Assembly (NCBI RefSeq): GCF_003385395.1
Contig: NZ_QNUG01000001.1
Location: 62,001 to 126,000, forward strand
DNA: 64,000 nucleotides
Origin: Epilithonimonas hispanica
GTDB lineage: Bacteria; Bacteroidota; Bacteroidia; Flavobacteriales; Weeksellaceae
Direction: 5' to 3'
How positions within the stretch are numbered: position 1 is the stretch's first letter; each line of letters starts with the position of its first letter. Shown piece by piece: positions 53,198-62,210 of the stretch. Both the position numbers and the translations under genes were made by a program. Under the pieces are notes generated by a model that was not told the origin of the DNA, did not search any database, and worked only from the letters and a program-made list of their open reading frames with translations.

Positions 53198-55042
53198 ATG
53201 AGTTTAATTTCTAAAGAAGATTTGATAAAAGCAGCAGGACTCGATAAAATTGGTTTTCTTAAAAGACCAGTTGCGTCAGCAATTATGAATCTTACTAAAA
53301 TAAATGAAGTCAACAATCTTTATAATAAACTGATTCATACCAAAGGTGTGCAGTTCTTTGATGAGTTCATCAGAGAGCAGGAACTCAGTTATATCGTTTT
53401 CGAAGAAGACTTGGCAAAAGTTCCCAAAACAGGACCTTTTATCATTGTTTCCAATCATCCGCTTGGCGCTTTGGATGGGATTTTGATGTGCAAAATTTTG
53501 TTACGCGTTCGTCCAGATTTTAAAGTGATGGGGAATTTTCTTTTGTCGAAAATTAAACCAATGGAACCTTTCGTGATTTCTGTGAATCCGTTTGAAGGTA
53601 GGAAAGATGCTTTTAATAGTTCTTCTGGGATGAGAGAAACTTTCAAACATTTGGAAGAAGGTGGCTGTATTGGTATTTTTCCAGCTGGTGAAGTTTCCAA
53701 TAAAAATAATGAATACGGCGAAGTTCTGGACAGACCTTGGGGGAAAATTGCTTTGAAGATTATCAAGAAAGCTAAAGTTCCTGTAATCCCAATGTATTTC
53801 CACGCGACTAATAGCAAAATGTTTTATAACGTTTCCAAGTTGCATCCAGATTTACAGACATTGATGTTGCCAGCAGAAATGATGCGCAAAAGAGATAAAC
53901 CAATCCGAATCCGAATTGGAAAACCTATTTCTGTAAAACAAATTGAGGAAGAAGAAACAATAGAGGAATTAGGCGATTATCTTTATAATAAGGTTTATAT
54001 GCTGAAGTCTTATTATGAAAAAAGAAAAAGTATTACGGAGAAACTGAAACTTCCCAATATGTCTCTCAAGCTTCCTTTACAGAAACAGAATAATATTGTT
54101 CAAAATATTATAGACGAAACACCTGTCGAAGATATTATTACTGAAATAGAAAAGCTAAAAGTTGCCGAAAACAAAAAACTATTTTCTCACGGCGATTATG
54201 ACGTTTTCTTTACAAAATCAGAAGAGATTCCATCGATAATGAGAGAAATCGGAAGGCAAAGAGAATTGACTTTTCGCGCAATTGGAGAAGGAACCAATCT
54301 GCCTTTTGACTTAGATGAATATGATAACCATTACCATCATCTTTTTCTTTGGGATAATGCAGGCAAAAAATTGGTTGGTGCGTACAGAATGGCTTTGGGA
54401 TCCGAAGTAATGAAAAAGCACGGAATCGACGGATTCTACACCAGTTCTCTTTTCGAATACGATACAGAATTACAACCGTTTTTCCGAAAAGTAATAGAAA
54501 TGGGTAGAGCTTATATCTCTATGGAGTATCAGCAAAAACCTTTTCCGTTATTCTTGCTTTGGAGAGGAATAGTTCACGTTTGTTTAAGAAATCCTGAGCA
54601 CAAATTCCTAATGGGAGGCGTAAGTATCAGTAATAAGTTTTCCGAATTTTCTAAATCATTGATGATAGAATTTATGCGTTCTCATTATTATGATTCTGCG
54701 GTGGCGCAATATATTCATCCGAAGAACGAGTTCAAAGTGGTGATGAAAGAGCGTGATAAAGCTTTGTTCTTTGAAGATATGGATGCGGATCTTAATAAGC
54801 TCGATAAGATTATCGACGATCTTGAACCTGAACTGAGATTGCCTGTTTTGATTAAAAAATATATCAAACAAAATGCAAAAATGATTGCTTTCAATGTAGA
54901 TCCAAACTTCAATGATGCGATTGATGGATTGATGTATATCAGGATAAGTGATCTTCCGGAAGATACAATCAAGCCTGTTTTGGAAGAGTTAAGCGATTTT
55001 TTCAAAGCTCAGACCGAAAAAAAATCTTCTGATAATCAATGA
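53198..55042 (+). CDS. olsF: Bifunctional ornithine-lipid synthase OlsF-like (PlsC domain + GNAT domain)
   Basis: 614 residues in two domains. The N-terminal half (about 60-290) is a PlsC-type acyltransferase with IIVSNHPLGALDGILM and GGCIGIFPAGEVSN. The C-terminal half (about 325-560) is an acyl-ACP-dependent N-acyltransferase of the hemolysin/OlsB group (RQRELTFRAIGEG, VIEMGRAYISMEYQQKPFPL). This layout is that of OlsF, in which the C-terminal domain makes lyso-ornithine lipid and the N-terminal domain adds the second acyl chain. OlsF is described from Flavobacterium and Serratia. Some members may acylate glycine instead. Inner-membrane associated. Confidence 0.85.
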   Translation: MSLISKEDLIKAAGLDKIGFLKRPVASAIMNLTKINEVNNLYNKLIHTKGVQFFDEFIREQELSYIVFEEDLAKVPKTGPFIIVSNHPLGALDGILMCKILLRVRPDFKVMGNFLLSKIKPMEPFVISVNPFEGRKDAFNSSSGMRETFKHLEEGGCIGIFPAGEVSNKNNEYGEVLDRPWGKIALKIIKKAKVPVIPMYFHATNSKMFYNVSKLHPDLQTLMLPAEMMRKRDKPIRIRIGKPISVKQIEEEETIEELGDYLYNKVYMLKSYYEKRKSITEKLKLPNMSLKLPLQKQNNIVQNIIDETPVEDIITEIEKLKVAENKKLFSHGDYDVFFTKSEEIPSIMREIGRQRELTFRAIGEGTNLPFDLDEYDNHYHHLFLWDNAGKKLVGAYRMALGSEVMKKHGIDGFYTSSLFEYDTELQPFFRKVIEMGRAYISMEYQQKPFPLFLLWRGIVHVCLRNPEHKFLMGGVSISNKFSEFSKSLMIEFMRSHYYDSAVAQYIHPKNEFKVVMKERDKALFFEDMDADLNKLDKIIDDLEPELRLPVLIKKYIKQNAKMIAFNVDPNFNDAIDGLMYIRISDLPEDTIKPVLEELSDFFKAQTEKKSSDNQ

Positions 55043-55076
55043 TTTTAAATAAATGTGCGAAGAAATTCTAATATAA

Positions 55077-55108
55077 TTTGCATTATAAGAATAAAGAATA
55101 TACTTTTG
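55077..55108 (+). promoter_or_regulatory. Promoter of the first tRNA-Phe gene
   Basis: TTTG at 55077-55080, a 20-base spacer and TACTTTTG at 55101-55108. The tRNA starts 26 bases further on. Confidence 0.75.
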
Positions 55109-55133
55109 CACCACTCAAAACAAAAAGAGTGAT

Positions 55134-55206
55134 GGTTTCTTAGCTCAGTTGGTAGAGCAATGGATTGAAAATCCATGTGTCCCTGGTTCGATCCCTGGAG
55201 AAACCA
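55134..55206 (+). tRNA. tRNA-Phe (anticodon GAA), copy 1
   Basis: 73 bases forming a full cloverleaf: acceptor GGTTTCT/AGAAACC, D arm GCTC/GAGC, anticodon stem ATGGA/TCCAT around TTGAAAA (anticodon GAA), and T arm CCTGG-TTCGATC-CCTGG-type. The 3' CCA is not encoded. It is identical to the copy at 55326. Confidence 0.97.
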
Positions 55207-55211
55207 CTTAA

Positions 55212-55236
55212 AAACCGCCTTTGTTAGGCGGTTTTT
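55212..55236 (+). terminator. Terminator after tRNA-Phe copy 1
   Basis: AAACCGCCT pairs with AGGCGGTTT around TTGTT, then T-run. Confidence 0.85.
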
Positions 55237-55268
55237 TAAATAAAAAAATGAAATTAGTAGCAATCTAA

Positions 55269-55300
55269 TTTGGATTATAAGAGTAAAGAGTGTATTTTTG
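55269..55300 (+). promoter_or_regulatory. Promoter of the second tRNA-Phe gene
   Basis: TTTG at 55269-55272, a 20-base spacer and TATTTTTG at 55293-55300. The flank CACCACTCAAAACAAAA is shared with copy 1. Confidence 0.75.
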
Positions 55301-55325
55301 CACCACTCAAAACAAAACAAGTAAT

Positions 55326-55398
55326 GGTTTCTTAGCTCAGTTGGTAGAGCAATGGATTGAAAATCCATGTGTCCCTGGTTCGATCCCTGGAGAAACCA
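55326..55398 (+). tRNA. tRNA-Phe (anticodon GAA), copy 2
   Basis: Identical over all 73 bases to the copy at 55134, with its own promoter and terminator. The unit of about 190 bases appears to have been duplicated as a whole. Confidence 0.97.
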
Positions 55399-55402
55399 CT
55401 TA

Positions 55403-55430
55403 AAACCGCCTAATTTAGGCGGTTTTTTTT
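55403..55430 (+). terminator. Terminator after tRNA-Phe copy 2
   Basis: AAACCGCCTA pairs with TAGGCGGTTT around ATT, then T-run. Confidence 0.85.
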
Positions 55431-55448
55431 GTTTGATAATATTATTGT

Positions 55449-55760
55449 CTATTTATTCGTTTTTGTAATGTGAAAATCTAGGTTTTTGAATTGATGATTT
55501 TCTCTTGAAGGTAAATCTAATATTTTTTCACAATAGCTTTTGATGTAAAAGTCTAATAGGAAGATTAGTTTTTCAGGTAATCCAAACTCCACACATCTTG
55601 TTGGGTTCAAAAAACTCCAAGGAAGTTTTTTAATATTTTTTTTTTTTGATTCATCTGTTATTATTGTGTATTCTCCTATGATTCCAAAATAATCATATTG
55701 TTGGATCGCGACTTCAAACATTTTGTCTGTTTTGTAAGTCATTAAAAAATAGTAATTCAT
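55449..55760 (-). CDS. Hypothetical small protein
   Basis: 103 residues, probably cytoplasmic, with no signal peptide. It is rich in aromatic residues (MNYYFLMTYKTD, QQYDYFGIIGEYTII) and ends in basic FHITKTNK. I do not recognise the family. Overall composition is protein-like. It is placed right after the tandem tRNA-Phe genes, and no partner gene is seen. No clear promoter is visible. Confidence 0.5.
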   Translation of the reverse strand: MNYYFLMTYKTDKMFEVAIQQYDYFGIIGEYTIITDESKKKNIKKLPWSFLNPTRCVEFGLPEKLIFLLDFYIKSYCEKILDLPSRENHQFKNLDFHITKTNK

Positions 55761-55837
55761 TTGTTGAAATTTTTAGGTTAATTTCTCGAATGTACAACAG
55801 TGTTTATCGTTTAGTTTTTTTTTCTAAATATCAAAAA

Positions 55838-55863
55838 AAATCACCTACAAATAGAGGTGATTT
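55838..55863 (-). terminator. Terminator after coaD
   Basis: AAATCACCT (55838-55846) pairs with AGGTGATTT (55855-55863); the minus strand continues into T8. Confidence 0.85.
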
Positions 55864-55893
55864 ATATTGTTACTTCAAATGAATTTATAATTT

Positions 55894-56355
55894 CTAAACT
55901 CTCACGGCATCTGGAACCATTATCTCATAATTCCCACCATACGAAATTATTTCTCTCACAATGCTACTGCTGATATAAGATTTCCCAGAAGAAGTCAAAA
56001 GGAAAATAGTTTCAACCGTATTTTCTCTGGTTAAAGCTCTGTTGGTTTGCGCAATCGACTTTTCGAATTCAAAATCGGCGGGATTTCTTAATCCTCTCAA
56101 AATGAAATTTACATCTTTACTTTTACAATAATCAATTGTTAAGCCTTCAAAATCATCAACTTCAACATTCGGGAATTTTTCAAACGTTTTTCTGATAAAC
56201 TCTTTTCGTTGTTCCAAGGAGAACATGTATTTTTTCTGAGAATTCTTTCCGATGGCTATAATGATTTTGTCAAATAGCGGAACAGCACGTTCTACAATAT
56301 CATAATGGCCAAGTGTAATTGGGTCAAATGACCCGGGAAAAACAGCAATTTTCAT
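55894..56355 (-). CDS. coaD: Phosphopantetheine adenylyltransferase
   Basis: 153 residues, standard length. It makes dephospho-CoA from phosphopantetheine and ATP. KIAVFPGSFDPITLGHYDIV holds the (T/H)xGH nucleotide motif, and SYISSSIVREI is the second ATP-binding motif. The gene lies downstream of ddl on the same strand, separated by a 73-base AT-rich hairpin spacer. Confidence 0.95.
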   Translation of the reverse strand: MKIAVFPGSFDPITLGHYDIVERAVPLFDKIIIAIGKNSQKKYMFSLEQRKEFIRKTFEKFPNVEVDDFEGLTIDYCKSKDVNFILRGLRNPADFEFEKSIAQTNRALTRENTVETIFLLTSSGKSYISSSIVREIISYGGNYEIMVPDAVRV

Positions 56356-56379
56356 AGAAATTTTAAATTTTAGATTATG

Positions 56380-56416
56380 AATTTTAGATTTCTTAAATAA
56401 TTTTAAATCTAAAATT
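56380..56416. repeat. 12-bp perfect inverted repeat between ddl and coaD
   Basis: AATTTTAGATTT (56380-56391) and AAATCTAAAATT (56405-56416) are complementary. Related ATTTTAGATT text also occurs beside it. Likely a transcript-end or degenerate repeat. Confidence 0.5.
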
Positions 56417-56428
56417 TATCATTTATAA

Positions 56429-57412
56429 TTATTTGTTAAGTGCTTTTTCTACCTCGTTTCCGCAAAGGTCTTTGATAGAGATTCCATAGATTTTTGCCTG
56501 TTGAGGAAGAATACTTGCCGGTGAAAACCCGGGGTTGGTATTCATTTCCAATAAGTGCGGGATTCCGTCAACGATAATGAATTCTGAACGGGAAAAACCA
56601 CTCATTCCAAGAGATTTATAAGCTTTAATAGAAATTTCTTCAACTTTTTTTCTGGTTTCTTCATCAATTCTTGCCGGTGTAATTTCCTGAGAAGCACCTT
56701 CGTATTTAGCTTCATAATCAAAGAATTCTTTGTCTGGAACAATTTCAGTAATTCCTAAAACAATTACTTCTCCTTGATAATCCAAAACACCAACAGAAAC
56801 TTCCATTCCATTTAATGCACTTTCGATAAGGATTTCGTCGTCTTCTTTATAAGCAAATTCGATTGCTGTTTGCAGTTCGCTTTTATCTTTGACTTTAGAA
56901 ATTCCGAGAGAAGAACCGCTTTGATTAGGCTTAACAAAAACTGGAAGTTCTAATTTTTCTACAATTTCGTCATCAGAAATTTCCTCGCCTTTTCTTAAGT
57001 AAATACTTTTTGCGGAAGGAATTCCGTATTTTGATAAAACAGCTAACGTATCTTTTTTATTGAAGGTCAGTGCGCTTTGATAGAAATCACAACCGGTATA
57101 TTTTTGACCAACAGCATCCCAATAAGCTTGTATAATTCCATTTTCGCCAGGTGAACCGTGGATGGTATTGAAACAAACGTCAAAGTTAAGAATGTCTCCA
57201 TCACCGATGTTGACGGAAAAATCTGCTTTATTAATGAATTTTTTTCTGTCGTTCTCGTCTAATAAATACCATTCATCTTTTAAAATAACCACTTTATAAA
57301 CATCATAAAGTTCACGGTCAAGTGAATCAAAAATCAATTGTCCGCTTTTTAAAGAAACTTTGTATTCATCAGAATAACCGCCCATTACAACGGCTACATT
57401 TTTTTTGCTCAT
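56429..57412 (-). CDS. ddl: D-alanine--D-alanine ligase
   Basis: 327 residues. ATP-grasp enzyme that joins two D-Ala for peptidoglycan. The N-terminal VAVVMGGYSDEYKVSLKSGQ, PVFVKPNQSGSSLGISKV (ATP-binding), and LEMNTNPGFSPASILPQQAK (metal ligands) are diagnostic. Length is usual. With murA and dgkA it is one of the cell-wall genes of the window. Confidence 0.95.
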   Translation of the reverse strand: MSKKNVAVVMGGYSDEYKVSLKSGQLIFDSLDRELYDVYKVVILKDEWYLLDENDRKKFINKADFSVNIGDGDILNFDVCFNTIHGSPGENGIIQAYWDAVGQKYTGCDFYQSALTFNKKDTLAVLSKYGIPSAKSIYLRKGEEISDDEIVEKLELPVFVKPNQSGSSLGISKVKDKSELQTAIEFAYKEDDEILIESALNGMEVSVGVLDYQGEVIVLGITEIVPDKEFFDYEAKYEGASQEITPARIDEETRKKVEEISIKAYKSLGMSGFSRSEFIIVDGIPHLLEMNTNPGFSPASILPQQAKIYGISIKDLCGNEVEKALNK

Positions 57413-57552
57413 TTCAAATTTTTCTTAAAAACAAATGTAAAGATTTTATGAAAAAATCTATGATTAAATCTATCAAAATTTAAAGATGCGAAATGAATTG
57501 TAAAAATCAAAAAAATACGAAGGCACAAAAGACTATGAAAAATGTAGTTGTA

Positions 57553-57598
57553 TTTAAGGCACAAAGTTTTAGAAAATCAAAGATTTTAGTGCCTTAAA
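57553..57598. repeat. Hairpin repeat in the ddl-dgkA spacer
   Basis: TTTAAGGCAC (57553-57562) and GTGCCTTAAA (57589-57598) are perfect complements with a 26-base loop. GGCACAAA and TTGTGTCTTTATG phrases nearby belong to degenerate intergenic repeats. The 239-base spacer holds no gene. Confidence 0.5.
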
Positions 57599-57651
57599 AC
57601 ATTTCAATCTTAAAAGAAAAACATTGTGTCTTTATGTTAAAAAAATTTATA

Positions 57652-58017
57652 TCAATAAAAGAATAATTTCAAATACGGCCAATAAATCAAAGCGCCAACA
57701 CAAATTGAAACAATAACAGAAAGCAGAACCGCGCCGCCAGACAAATCCTTGATGATTCCAATTCTTTGGTCAAATTCAGATTGTATATAATCACAGATTT
57801 TTTCGATACAAGTATTAACGGCTTCTGTAATTAAAACAACAAAACTTGTAATAAGAATCATGCAAGTTTCAAAAGGGTTAAGTCCAAAAAAAACGATCAG
57901 AAAAAGATTAATCATCAAACCAAAAACTTCGATTTGAAAATTGCGCTCGTTTCGCAAAATCCATACCAATCCCTTGATTGTAAATTGCACACTTTTATAA
58001 AATGGAGGTTTTTTCAT
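57652..58017 (-). CDS. dgkA: Diacylglycerol/undecaprenol kinase family protein
   Basis: 121 residues, three transmembrane helices. Motifs ITEAVNTCIEKICDYIQSEF (the E-x-x-N-T-x-I-E-x-x-x-D catalytic block) and GIIKDLSGGAVLL are those of the DgkA family. In Gram-positive bacteria such short forms phosphorylate undecaprenol, and in E. coli diacylglycerol. Which lipid is used here cannot be told. The substrate undecaprenyl phosphate would link it to the EPS and cell-wall genes. Confidence 0.9.
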   Translation of the reverse strand: MKKPPFYKSVQFTIKGLVWILRNERNFQIEVFGLMINLFLIVFFGLNPFETCMILITSFVVLITEAVNTCIEKICDYIQSEFDQRIGIIKDLSGGAVLLSVIVSICVGALIYWPYLKLFFY

Positions 58018-58254
58018 TTTTAATTAAATAAAATTGATTTCTGATTCTATTCTTTGAAATCTTTGCTGAGTTTTACAGCATTGCGAACTTTAAAAATATT
58101 TTCAATAATTTCAAAAAAAATCTTCGCGGACTTTGCGTTTAAAAATTCAGCAATTATCAAATTTTCACAAAGTTATTCAAACTTATTTTACTCCAATTCA
58201 AAAAAAATGTTAATAACTAAATAAAATCAACTTTTACAATCGAACCGAAATCAT

Positions 58255-58262
58255 TATATTTG
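58255..58262 (+). promoter_or_regulatory. -7 promoter element for dnaN
   Basis: TATATTTG, 23 bases before the dnaN ATG. The expected -33 position has only TTTT. The preceding 240 bases after dgkA include CTTCGCGGACTTTGCG, a common flavobacterial spacer repeat. Confidence 0.5.
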
Positions 58263-58285
58263 TGGAATTGAAATAAATACAGTTT

Positions 58286-59416
58286 ATGAGATTTATTGTT
58301 GCCAGTGGCGATTTGCAAAAAGCTTTACAGACGGTGAGTGGCGTGATTTCAGGTTCACAATCCAGACCAATTTTGGAGAATTTTCTTTTCGAATTAGACC
58401 AGAACTTGTTGACAGTTACGGCTTCTGACGGTGAAACGACTTTGATTACTTCTCTTGAAGTGAAGTCGGATGACAAAGGAAAATTAGCAGTTCCAGGTAA
58501 GATTTTTCAGGATTTCTTGAAAACTTACGGTGAACAGCCTTTGACTCTTGCAGTTAAAGACTCCGAAGACGGAAACGGAAGCGTTTTGGAAATTTTGGAT
58601 GAGAAAGACAACTTTGCAGTAGCGTTAGACAATGCGGATGATTATCCTGAGTTGCCGGAATTTGATGCATCTCAGAAAGTAACAATCGGTGGAGGAGTTT
58701 TGGCAGAGGCTCTTAACAATACACTTTTCGCTACAAGTAACGATTCTCTTCGTCCTGTGATGACTGGTGTTTTATTCCAATTCAAAGAAGATGAAACTAA
58801 TTTTGTTTCCACAGATTCTCACAGATTGGTGGTTTACAAAAGAACAGATATCACGCATTCTGAAACTTTGGAATTCATTATGCCAAAGAAACCTTTGTCA
58901 ATTTTCAAAAATATCCTGAACAATTCCAACGAAGATGTTGTGATTGAATTCAGTGATAATATGGCGAAATTCACATTCGGAAATAACATCTGGATTTGTC
59001 GTTTAATTGACGGGAAATATCCAAATTACAACGCTGTAATCCCGAAAGAAAATCCAAATGTTTTGACTATCAACAGAAGTTTACTTTTGAGTTCTATCAG
59101 AAGAGCATCTATTATGTCCAACAAATCTACGAATCAAGTGAGATTCAAATTATCTGGTAACGTTCTTCACCTTCACGCAGAAGATACAGAATACGCAAAC
59201 AAAGCGGATATGCAGATTCCTTGTGATTATAACGGCGATGATATCAATATTGGTTTCAGTTCAAAATTCTTGACAGAAATGTTATCCGTTTTGGCTTCTG
59301 ATGATATTACAATGAAAATGTCTCAGCCAAACAGACCTGGAATTGTAGAACCGGTTGACGGATTGGAGGAGAATGAAAGTATCCTGATGCTTTCTATGCC
59401 TGTAATAGGTTTATAA
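58286..59416 (+). CDS. dnaN: DNA polymerase III sliding clamp (beta subunit)
   Basis: 376 residues, the usual length for three repeated clamp domains. MRFIVASGDLQKALQTVSG opens domain 1; NDSLRPVMTGVLFQFKED and STDSHRLVVYKRTD are the conserved middle-domain segments; the end ILMLSMPVIGL is the peptide-binding C-terminus. No dnaA or recF is adjacent and no DnaA boxes are seen, so this is not the origin-linked arrangement. Confidence 0.96.
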   Translation: MRFIVASGDLQKALQTVSGVISGSQSRPILENFLFELDQNLLTVTASDGETTLITSLEVKSDDKGKLAVPGKIFQDFLKTYGEQPLTLAVKDSEDGNGSVLEILDEKDNFAVALDNADDYPELPEFDASQKVTIGGGVLAEALNNTLFATSNDSLRPVMTGVLFQFKEDETNFVSTDSHRLVVYKRTDITHSETLEFIMPKKPLSIFKNILNNSNEDVVIEFSDNMAKFTFGNNIWICRLIDGKYPNYNAVIPKENPNVLTINRSLLLSSIRRASIMSNKSTNQVRFKLSGNVLHLHAEDTEYANKADMQIPCDYNGDDINIGFSSKFLTEMLSVLASDDITMKMSQPNRPGIVEPVDGLEENESILMLSMPVIGL

Positions 59417-59435
59417 TTTTAAAATTAACCATATT

Positions 59436-59472
59436 TAAAATTTGAGATTTGAAATTCAAGTCTCAAATTTTA
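59436..59472 (+). terminator. Hairpin after dnaN
   Basis: TAAAATTTGAGA (59436-59447) pairs perfectly with TCTCAAATTTTA (59461-59472). It is AT-rich and lacks a long T-run, so it is a weak terminator. Confidence 0.5.
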
Positions 59473-59493
59473 GTTTAAGAATCTTAATTTTTT

Positions 59494-59582
59494 GGGCAGC
59501 AATTTCCGCCTTCCGTTCCCAATCTTTTTTTTCAATGCTTTTCCAACAGCAAAAAAAAGGATTTCCACTCAAGTCGGGCTGC
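59494..59582. repeat. Dispersed intergenic repeat element, copy 2
   Basis: The segment runs from GGGCAGCAATTTCCGCC to GTCGGGCTGC with a CTTTTTT...AAAAAAAAGGAT core. It has the same order of blocks as the element at 3987-4103. TTGTCATTCCGTAGGAATCT follows at about 59625, another common spacer repeat. No gene lies in the 310-base gap between dnaN and pheT. Confidence 0.5.
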
Positions 59583-59726
59583 AGCTTCGCAAAAATGAAG
59601 ATTTGTAAATAAAAATAACCTTTGTCATTCCGTAGGAATCTAAACTTTTAGATTTCTTCAATGATAAAATAACTTAAAAATCTTGAATCTCGTTTCTTGA
59701 ATCTAGATTCTAAATAAAATAAAAGA

Positions 59727-62126
59727 ATGAAAATTTCTAATAATTGGCTTAAAGATTATATCAAAACAGACCTTAACTCAGAAAAAATCAGTGCTTATCT
59801 TACCGATATCGGTTTGGAGGTAGAAGGTGTTGATAAATTCGAAAGCATAAAAGGAAGTCTGGAAGGGATTGTTGTAGGTAAAGTTTTGACTTGCGAAAAA
59901 CACCCAAATGCGGATAAACTAAGCAAAACAACAGTGGATGTTGGAAACGGAAAAGTGTTGGAAATTGTTTGTGGTGCACCAAATGTTGCTTCCGGACAAA
60001 CTGTTCCTGTTGCTGTCGTTGGAACAAAAATCTACACAAAAGACGGAAGTTCTTTCGAAATCAAAAAGGCTAAAATCCGTGGCGAAGTTTCCGAAGGGAT
60101 GATTTGCGCCGAGGACGAATTAGGTTTGAGTGACGACCACGCTGGAATTATGGTTTTGGACGAAACTAAATTTGAAGTTGGAAAACCTTTCGCTGATTAT
60201 TATGAATTGACCAACGATGAGGTTTACGAAATCGGATTGACGCCCAACAGAACCGATGCAATGTCGCATTACGGCGTTGCAAGAGATTTGCAGGCGTTCG
60301 TTTCTTCTAATAATCTGAAATCAGAATTCACAAAATTAGAATCTAAAGTTTTAAACATCGAAGGTTCTCACGATTTCAAATTAGAAGTTGAAGATTCTGA
60401 ATTAACGCCAAGATATTTAGGCGCAGTTTTAGAAAATGTAGAAATCAAAGCTTCTCCGGATTGGTTGAAAGCAAGATTGAAAGCTATCGGACTTTCGCCA
60501 ATTAATAATGTTGTAGATATTACCAATTATATTCTTCACGGGCTTGGACAACCGCTTCATGCTTTTAATGCTGATAAAATTGCAGATAAAACAGTGAAAG
60601 TTGGAACTGTAGAAGCAGGAACCAAATTCAAAACTTTGGATAATGTTGAGAGAACTTTAAACGGTTCCGAAATTATGATCAAAGATGGAAAAGACAATCC
60701 ACTTTGCATCGCCGGAGTTTTCGGTGGAAGTGAAAGCGGAGTTTCTTCCGAGACAAAAACGATTTTCTTAGAAAGTGCTTATTTTAATCCAGTGGCGATT
60801 AGAAAAGCTTCTAAATCTCACGGTTTGAATACCGATGCATCTTTCCGTTTCGAAAGAGGTGTTGACCCTAACAATGCAAGAACTGCTTTGACGCACGCGA
60901 TTAATCTGATTCAGGAATTGGCGGGTGGGAAGTTGGTTGGAGAGATTTTGGAACATTATCCAGAGAAAATCAAAGACCATTATGTGGTTTTCAGATATTC
61001 GAAATTAGACCAGATTTTAGGGACTAAAATTCACAGAGAAAAAATTAAAGAAATTCTTAAATCTCTTGATATTCAGATTCTTAATGAAATTCAAAATGGT
61101 CTTGAATTGTCTGTTCCTGTTTACAGAGCAGATGTTATAAGAGAAATCGATGTGATTGAAGAAGTATTGAGAATCTACGGTTACAACAAAATCGATGCAC
61201 CGAAGAAAATCTCTTTCACACCTGTTAAGTTGAGTTTTGACGACCAAGATGCTCTAGAGAATTCTTGGGCAAGAACGTTGCAATCCAACGGTTTTAATGA
61301 AGTGATGAACAATTCACTTCGCTCTGAAAAAGACGAAACCAATGCTGTGAAATTGCTGAATCCTTTGAGTAATGATTTAGCATTTATGAGAAAGTCTCTG
61401 TTAGAAGGACTTTTGGAAAATGCGATTTATAATATCAACAGAAAATCTTCTGACATCAAGTTTTTCGAATTAGGGAAAATTTATCATAAAAGAGAAAAAT
61501 ACGAAGAAAGAAAGCAATTAGCGATTTTGACTTCGGGAAGAGAAGTTGCGGAAAACTGGCGTCAGCCAAAAAGCGCAACAGATTTTTATTATTTGAAAGC
61601 TTACGTCAAAGTTCTTTTGGAAAAACTGAATCTAGATTTGCAAGAATCAGCTTTGGTTGATGATCGTTTTTCTGATGCTTTGGAAATAAAATCTGACGGA
61701 AAAACTGTTGCAAGAATTGGAAAAGTTGCGGCTCAAATGTTGAAAGATTTCGACATCAGCCAAGAAGTTATTTATGCAGAAATCGAGTTGGAAAACTGCC
61801 AAGCACTGAGAACGAAAGAAAATCTGAAATTCGTAGATATTCCGAAGTTTAACAAAATAAGAAGAGATTTGGCGTTGTTGGTAGATAAAACCATAAACTA
61901 TTCAGAATTATACCAATTGGCGAAGAAAAACAAATCGCCGTTCCTGAAGAATATCAACTTGTTCGATGTTTACGAAGGGAAAAATCTTCCAGAAGGCAAA
62001 AAATCTTACGCAATGAGTTTCGAACTTCTGAATGAGGAAAAAACATTAGAAGATAAGGATATAACAGAGGTAATGAATTCTCTTATAAAATCCTTTCAGA
62101 AAGAATTCAAAGCAGAGTTGAGATAA
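59727..62126 (+). CDS. pheT: Phenylalanine--tRNA ligase beta subunit
   Basis: 799 residues. Non-catalytic and editing subunit of PheRS. Domains in order: EMAP-like tRNA-binding (about 40-150, with VVGKVLTCEKHPNADKLSKT and VCGAPNVASGQTVPVA), B3/B4 editing domain, B5 (VLRIYGYNKI), a core similar to the alpha subunit, and the C-terminal ferredoxin-fold anticodon-binding domain (about 705-799). Length is standard. pheS is not adjacent, as in many Bacteroidota. The tandem tRNA-Phe genes lie 4.5 kb away. Confidence 0.96.
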   Translation: MKISNNWLKDYIKTDLNSEKISAYLTDIGLEVEGVDKFESIKGSLEGIVVGKVLTCEKHPNADKLSKTTVDVGNGKVLEIVCGAPNVASGQTVPVAVVGTKIYTKDGSSFEIKKAKIRGEVSEGMICAEDELGLSDDHAGIMVLDETKFEVGKPFADYYELTNDEVYEIGLTPNRTDAMSHYGVARDLQAFVSSNNLKSEFTKLESKVLNIEGSHDFKLEVEDSELTPRYLGAVLENVEIKASPDWLKARLKAIGLSPINNVVDITNYILHGLGQPLHAFNADKIADKTVKVGTVEAGTKFKTLDNVERTLNGSEIMIKDGKDNPLCIAGVFGGSESGVSSETKTIFLESAYFNPVAIRKASKSHGLNTDASFRFERGVDPNNARTALTHAINLIQELAGGKLVGEILEHYPEKIKDHYVVFRYSKLDQILGTKIHREKIKEILKSLDIQILNEIQNGLELSVPVYRADVIREIDVIEEVLRIYGYNKIDAPKKISFTPVKLSFDDQDALENSWARTLQSNGFNEVMNNSLRSEKDETNAVKLLNPLSNDLAFMRKSLLEGLLENAIYNINRKSSDIKFFELGKIYHKREKYEERKQLAILTSGREVAENWRQPKSATDFYYLKAYVKVLLEKLNLDLQESALVDDRFSDALEIKSDGKTVARIGKVAAQMLKDFDISQEVIYAEIELENCQALRTKENLKFVDIPKFNKIRRDLALLVDKTINYSELYQLAKKNKSPFLKNINLFDVYEGKNLPEGKKSYAMSFELLNEEKTLEDKDITEVMNSLIKSFQKEFKAELR

Positions 62127-62164
62127 TTTTCATCAAATCTTTGACAAAATTTATTTTATGCTAT

Positions 62165-62210
62165 AACCCTGTCAGAGTTTTTAGAATTCTGAAAGGGTTT
62201 TTATTTTTTT
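62165..62210 (+). terminator. Terminator after pheT
   Basis: AACCCTGTCAGA pairs with TCTGAAAGGGTT with one mismatch, then a long T-run. Nearly the same stem follows der at 5553. Confidence 0.8.

Noticed and set aside
55134-55398. Integration site of a mobile element in the tandem tRNA-Phe genes
   Set aside because: The intervening 119 bases hold only a terminator and promoter; there is no integrase and no partial tRNA copy further away.
57420-57650. Possible small RNA gene between ddl and dgkA
   Set aside because: The 10-bp hairpin has a 26-base loop and lies in degenerate spacer repeats, with no promoter or T-run.
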